64,000 nt of DNA from Syncephalis fuscata. Its lineage: Eukaryota; Zoopagomycota; Zoopagomycetes; Zoopagales; Piptocephalidaceae. Each line of letters begins with the position of its first letter. Within the stretch, counting starts at the first letter, position 1. Both the position numbers and the translations under genes were made by a program. Where the stretch lies: assembly GCA_025786725.1 (NCBI GenBank), contig JAHLTZ010000039.1, positions 117,186 through 181,185 on the forward strand, read 5' to 3'. Shown piece after piece: positions 60,245 to 64,000 of the stretch. Below the pieces are notes generated by a model. It was not told the origin of the DNA. It saw nothing but the letters and a program-made list of their open reading frames with translations, and made no database searches.

Positions 60245-61364
60245 TTTGAGCTTTATTTTTGTCGGAACACGTACTTTGCTTGCCAAGTTTATTGTAAACA
60301 TGTCGTCTTCAAACAACTCCACCTCATATGGCAATGCTGAGCCATCTTATCATGCCGCGTCGTTGGCATCTAACGACACTCCGCTTAAGTCGCTATCACA
60401 TTCTAGCCACGTACCAGATGCTGTTAATACATCAGTTGCTGGCCCATCCGCCTCCCCCGTCCCTCCTGCCTCTACTATATCTACTGCTTCTACTGCAGCC
60501 AATGCACCACTTAAACCATCTGATGACGACAGTATAAACACCTGCTTCCTCAAAAAGACGCCCATGCTATGGGACAGCCTGCCTCATGCTGAGATGCGTG
60601 ATGTAGCTGGATGGATAGAAGTGTTCGACTTGGAACGCACAGGTAAGTAAAAGTTTATAAATAACCGTGGTGTAATTGGCTGATCAATATTATAGAGATA
60701 TTGATAAAAGTTGGGCAAACTTTTATCTTTGGAAGTGGCGTCGAGTGGTAAGTATTGAATTAACTACTATTTGGGGTAAAATGACTTTTACTAACAACTA
60801 TGTAACGATGACTTTATTAATATAGTGATTATGTTATTCCGGGGGCAGAGGTACCTGAACAATGGTTCCGTATATTTATGGTAATTGCCATATCAACGTT
60901 TAATAACTTGTACTAATTATTACGGGTTGATATAGGAAGGGAACTTGATTATGTTCCAAGTAAGTATATTATTTTTATTTCCATTTATAACTAAATTTTA
61001 TTTAGAACATTAGCGGCGATCCATTAACTGGTAATTATAAAAATATCACTTAGTTATGCGCTAACATGCTGTACAGTTAATGGTAAATTGATGGAAAAAA
61101 CCAACAAAATTATTTTTTTAAATGGCGGGTTTATCAGTATTCCTGGCTGTGAAAGTAGGTTATAAAATAGCTATAATTATTATAATTAATAATCAATTAT
61201 TAGTAACCTTTCGCGTGTATAATCTGGAACTCACAGACCACATTGTACCCGACAACAGCCCAGATTATAAAATGGTAGGTTTAATTAACATATGATATTA
61301 AAATAATTTAACACAATAACGTATAGGCTGTTGGAAAAAAATATACCATCAGCAAGGCCATACT
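60204..61364 (+). pseudogene. FHA-domain kinase, copy 2: FHA half only, cut by element 3
   Basis: The original ATG is at 60300. The frame is also open from the LTR start codon at 60204 (MSLPTNRGNEQLP then HLSFIFVGTRT..). Relative to copy 1 the FHA exons read through without a frame break: FGSGVE joins CDYVIPGAEVPEQWFRIFM, then NISGDPLTVNGKLMEK, then NKIIFLNGGFISIPG. The sequence stops being kinase-like at 61364, just before the glycine loop, where the LTR of element 3 begins. The remainder of this copy would lie beyond the window. It cannot encode an active kinase unless the element is spliced out. Confidence 0.85.
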
Positions 61365-61702
61365 TGTAACCGTAGATACAGCGAACTGTTGCGGTTACTA
61401 CGAGTCACAATACAATAATGTATATAAAATAAAAATGAATATTGAAAGTGAACTAATGTCTTTATTTGTGGTCATAATCATACGCGTATTTATATTGTTC
61501 TATTGGATATATGGAATATCTAAGTAGAACAATAAAAGAAAATAAAATAAAAATAAAAGAAAATAAAAGATAAAGATAAAACAATACGCGGTGGCGGAGT
61601 GTTAACTTCATCGTGGACCATGTGTGATGATCGGTGTGTTTAAACACCGATCATAATGTCTAAAAATGGTAATAATAAATGAGAGGGAGAATTTTTGTTA
61701 CA
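61365..61702 (-). repeat. Element 3 LTR (its 3' LTR)
   Basis: On the plus strand it reads TGTAACCG..TTGTTACA, exactly 338 bases, the reverse complement of the element 2 LTRs including hairpin, TATA box and AATAAA. Confidence 0.95.
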
Positions 61703-61717
61703 ATACCCCCCTCCCTC

Positions 61718-64000
61718 TCAGGCGCTTGTCCCAAGTGCTAATCGTATGTGTGTGGAGTGTTCGTATTGATTTAATAGTTCTTGAGCATTTTGCAAGTTTT
61801 CAATTGGCTCCCAAGAACTGTCATCTTTTGAGTATCCTTTCCATTTTACTAAGTATTCCTCCACGTCATTCATCCCCACTTTTCTTGTTCTTCTACCTAT
61901 TATTCTTTCCACTTCCCACTCAGCTTGTCCTTCAATCATTTCTGGCATAGGCATAGTAATTGCCGTTGGTCGTCCTGGAAATACGTTCGGATCTTTATAC
62001 CTGGTAAGCTGAGAGATGTGTATAACTGGGTGAATGCGCATGCCTGGTGGTAGTTCGATCTTGTACGCGGTCGGACTAATGACCTCTATGATAGTGTACG
62101 GGCCAGTTTTACGCGTACGAAGGGCGGAGTTTGACTGTTCTGCTACGTGTCGTGGCATTGTGTGTCGTGTTGACAGCATTACTCGATCACCTATTTGGAA
62201 GGTGTCATCTCGACGTCGTTGGTTAGCATATTGTGCCTGTCTATCCTGAGCGTACGATATGTTGTCTTTTACCGCCTTTTGTATCGCTTCTAGTCGCTGT
62301 AAAAACTCCTCAGCTGCTGGTACTGTTATATTATCGCTATCAGCTGGCATAGTCGTTGTTATTGGATGACGTCCATATACAGAGAAGAAAGGTGTAATAC
62401 CAGTAGTAGCGTTAGTACTATTGTTATAGGCAAATTCTAATGCAGGTAAGTATTTATCCCAATCATCTTGTTGTTGGCTAATAACATGACGTAACATTTC
62501 TTCGATGGTTCTGTTGGTTCGCTCAGTCTGGCCGTCAGTCTGTGGATGATTTGCAGTTGATCTGGCTAATTTAGTACCGGTAAATTCAAATAAGGCTTCC
62601 CAGAATCGGCTAGTAAATCGTGGGTCACGATCAGAGATTATGGATCGTGGAAGACCATGTAGACGATATACATGGTCGAAGTATAGTCGTGCGGTGTCAA
62701 CAGCTGTGACAGTGTTGGTAGTAGGCACGAAGTGGGCTTGTTTACTAAAGCGGTCAACTACTACCATTAACGCATCTGCACCTTTTTCAGTGAGTGGTAG
62801 ATGTGTAATAAAATCCATACTAACTGAGTCCCATGCATGTGCAGGTATTTCAAGTGGTTGTAATAAGCCACCTGGTCGTCGATTAGTGGCCTTATTACGT
62901 TGGCAAGTATCGCAGGAAGTGACATAGCGGTGGACGGTGTTGTGTAGTGATGGCCAGTAAAAATGGCGATGAATAGCCAGGTATGTTTTATCTACACCTA
63001 GATGGCCGGCTACGATGGCATCGTGATGATCGTGTAGTATATCTTGACGTAATTGGTTATTTTTAGGTACACATAATCGATCACCGTTGAAATATAACAA
63101 TCCATCAGTTAGTCGATACTTGACTAACTTGGTACGAAGAGCTGGAAGTGGCGTTGTCGTATTAAGCTGGGCGTATATTTCACCAAAGTCAACATCGTTG
63201 GCGTACAAGTTTTTAATTTGATCAATATATGTAAAACTGACAGTAGTTAAACTGGACAGTTGTAAATCAGGCCGTCTGGATAATGAATCGGCTACAATAT
63301 TGTTTTTCCCGGGCTTATATTCGATCAATACGTCATATTCTTGTAATAGTTCTGACCATCTTGCTTGTCTGGTTGATAAATTCGGTTGACTCTGGAAGTA
63401 CTGCAAGGTTTTATGGTCAGTATACGCGTGAAATGACGATCCATGTAAGTAGTGGCGCCAAATCTTTAAAGCATCTATTAATGCTAATAGTTCTTGTTCA
63501 TGTACCGGATAATTGCGTTCAGCGGGCTTCATTTTGCGCGAATGATAAGCAATGGGGTGCCAATGGCCATCACGATCTTGCTGCAACAAGGCAGCACCTA
63601 CAGCAAAGCCAGAAGCATCGGTTTCTACACGGAAAGGCTGATGTACGTCGACTATTTGTAATACTGGAGCTTGGGTCATTGTCTTCTTTAGTATATCAAA
63701 TGATTTTTGAGCTTCAATGGTCCATAAGAAACGACGATCTTGACATAGTAGATCGGTAAGTGGTGTGGCTATAGCAGAGTAATTTTTAATAAACTTTCTA
63801 TAGTAGTTGGCCAAGCCTGTAAAAGCGCGTATATCAGTGACGTTTCGTGGTGTAGGCCAATCAGAAATGGCCTTTATCTTAGCTGGATCAGCTTTTACAC
63901 CATTAGCACATAGCAAATGGCCTAAATATTCAACTTCATCCTTAAATAATTCACATTTTGACCATTTGGCGTATAAGTGGTTGTCGCGAAGTATTTGTAA
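61718..64000 (-). CDS. Element 3 Pol, C-terminal part
   Basis: Open on the minus strand from the window edge to a TGA at 61718-61720. It covers the end of RT (thumb), RNase H, integrase and chromodomain with the same residues as element 2 pol. The N-terminal part, including most of RT and the protease, lies beyond 64000, so integrity of the whole element cannot be judged. Confidence 0.95.
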   Translation of the reverse strand, partial: LQILRDNHLYAKWSKCELFKDEVEYLGHLLCANGVKADPAKIKAISDWPTPRNVTDIRAFTGLANYYRKFIKNYSAIATPLTDLLCQDRRFLWTIEAQKSFDILKKTMTQAPVLQIVDVHQPFRVETDASGFAVGAALLQQDRDGHWHPIAYHSRKMKPAERNYPVHEQELLALIDALKIWRHYLHGSSFHAYTDHKTLQYFQSQPNLSTRQARWSELLQEYDVLIEYKPGKNNIVADSLSRRPDLQLSSLTTVSFTYIDQIKNLYANDVDFGEIYAQLNTTTPLPALRTKLVKYRLTDGLLYFNGDRLCVPKNNQLRQDILHDHHDAIVAGHLGVDKTYLAIHRHFYWPSLHNTVHRYVTSCDTCQRNKATNRRPGGLLQPLEIPAHAWDSVSMDFITHLPLTEKGADALMVVVDRFSKQAHFVPTTNTVTAVDTARLYFDHVYRLHGLPRSIISDRDPRFTSRFWEALFEFTGTKLARSTANHPQTDGQTERTNRTIEEMLRHVISQQQDDWDKYLPALEFAYNNSTNATTGITPFFSVYGRHPITTTMPADSDNITVPAAEEFLQRLEAIQKAVKDNISYAQDRQAQYANQRRRDDTFQIGDRVMLSTRHTMPRHVAEQSNSALRTRKTGPYTIIEVISPTAYKIELPPGMRIHPVIHISQLTRYKDPNVFPGRPTAITMPMPEMIEGQAEWEVERIIGRRTRKVGMNDVEEYLVKWKGYSKDDSSWEPIENLQNAQELLNQYEHSTHIRLALGTSA

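Larger units (their letters stand above)
61365..64000 (-). mobile_element. Chromoviral Ty3/Gypsy element 3, reverse orientation, runs off the window
   Basis: Begins with the 338-base LTR (61365-61702, reverse complement of the element 2 LTR), then the polypurine tract and the 3' end of pol on the minus strand. The sequence seems identical to element 2 across the overlap, indicating very recent copying. The left target sequence is ATACT (61360-61364); the right end is outside. Confidence 0.95.

Noticed and set aside
63283-63759. 158-codon plus-strand frame in element 3, and its mirror at 55815-56291
   Set aside because: Antisense of pol RNase H; present only because pol is highly conserved between copies.
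1-64000. CRISPR arrays or prokaryotic operons
   Set aside because: No regularly spaced short repeats; genes are spliced and eukaryotic.

Overview
The window is nuclear DNA of an intron-rich, AT-rich eukaryote. I infer an early-diverging (non-Dikarya) fungus. Exons are split by many short GT-AG introns of about 40-70 bases. The gene set is fungal-like: a PlsB-like glycerol-3-phosphate acyltransferase, a GBD/FH3/FH1/FH2/DAD formin, a Mnr2/Alr1-type CorA magnesium transporter, a Nup98-Nup96 precursor and chromoviral Ty3/Gypsy elements. The species cannot be fixed from sequence alone.

Layout. 1-1.75 kb: a decayed MULE-type transposase. 2.1-4.8 kb (+): an unrecognised coiled-coil protein. 5.1-9.25 kb (-): acyltransferase. 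9.65-11.64 kb (-): site-2 protease (S2P). 11.65-18.1 kb: an intercalated block with a MULE-like repeat and a decayed FHA-kinase gene, flanked by a 428-base direct repeat of the 5' end of S2P. 18.96-26.16 kb (+): Nup98-Nup96, with many frame breaks. 26.3-33.5 kb (-): formin. 33.77 kb (-): tRNA-Thr(CGT). 34.3 kb (+): ArsC-like protein. 35.2-36.3 kb (-): mitochondrial ribosomal protein uS2. 36.7-39.6 kb (+): CorA-like transporter.

40.8 kb to the end is a tandem duplication of about 5.6 kb. Each unit is a repeat block followed by an FHA-protein kinase gene. Copy 1 (40.8-46.2 kb) has no element insertion but its FHA domain is frameshifted. Copy 2 (46.4-61.4 kb) is split by a complete Ty3/Gypsy element (48955-60244), which is itself split by a second, chromodomain-bearing Ty3/Gypsy element (52645-58208). 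Copy 2 is then cut off by a third element (61365 to the window end), a reverse-oriented sister of the second. LTR pairs and target-site duplications are exact, so the order of events can be read directly.

Most notable: a textbook -1 frameshift signal in the chromovirus (slippery heptamer, 5-base spacer, perfect 10-bp stem); an 8-base microexon carrying the catalytic Asp of the kinases, kept in two diverged paralogs; an LTR-borne start codon in frame with the downstream kinase; and a recurrent association of FHA-kinase copies with MULE-like repeat ends.
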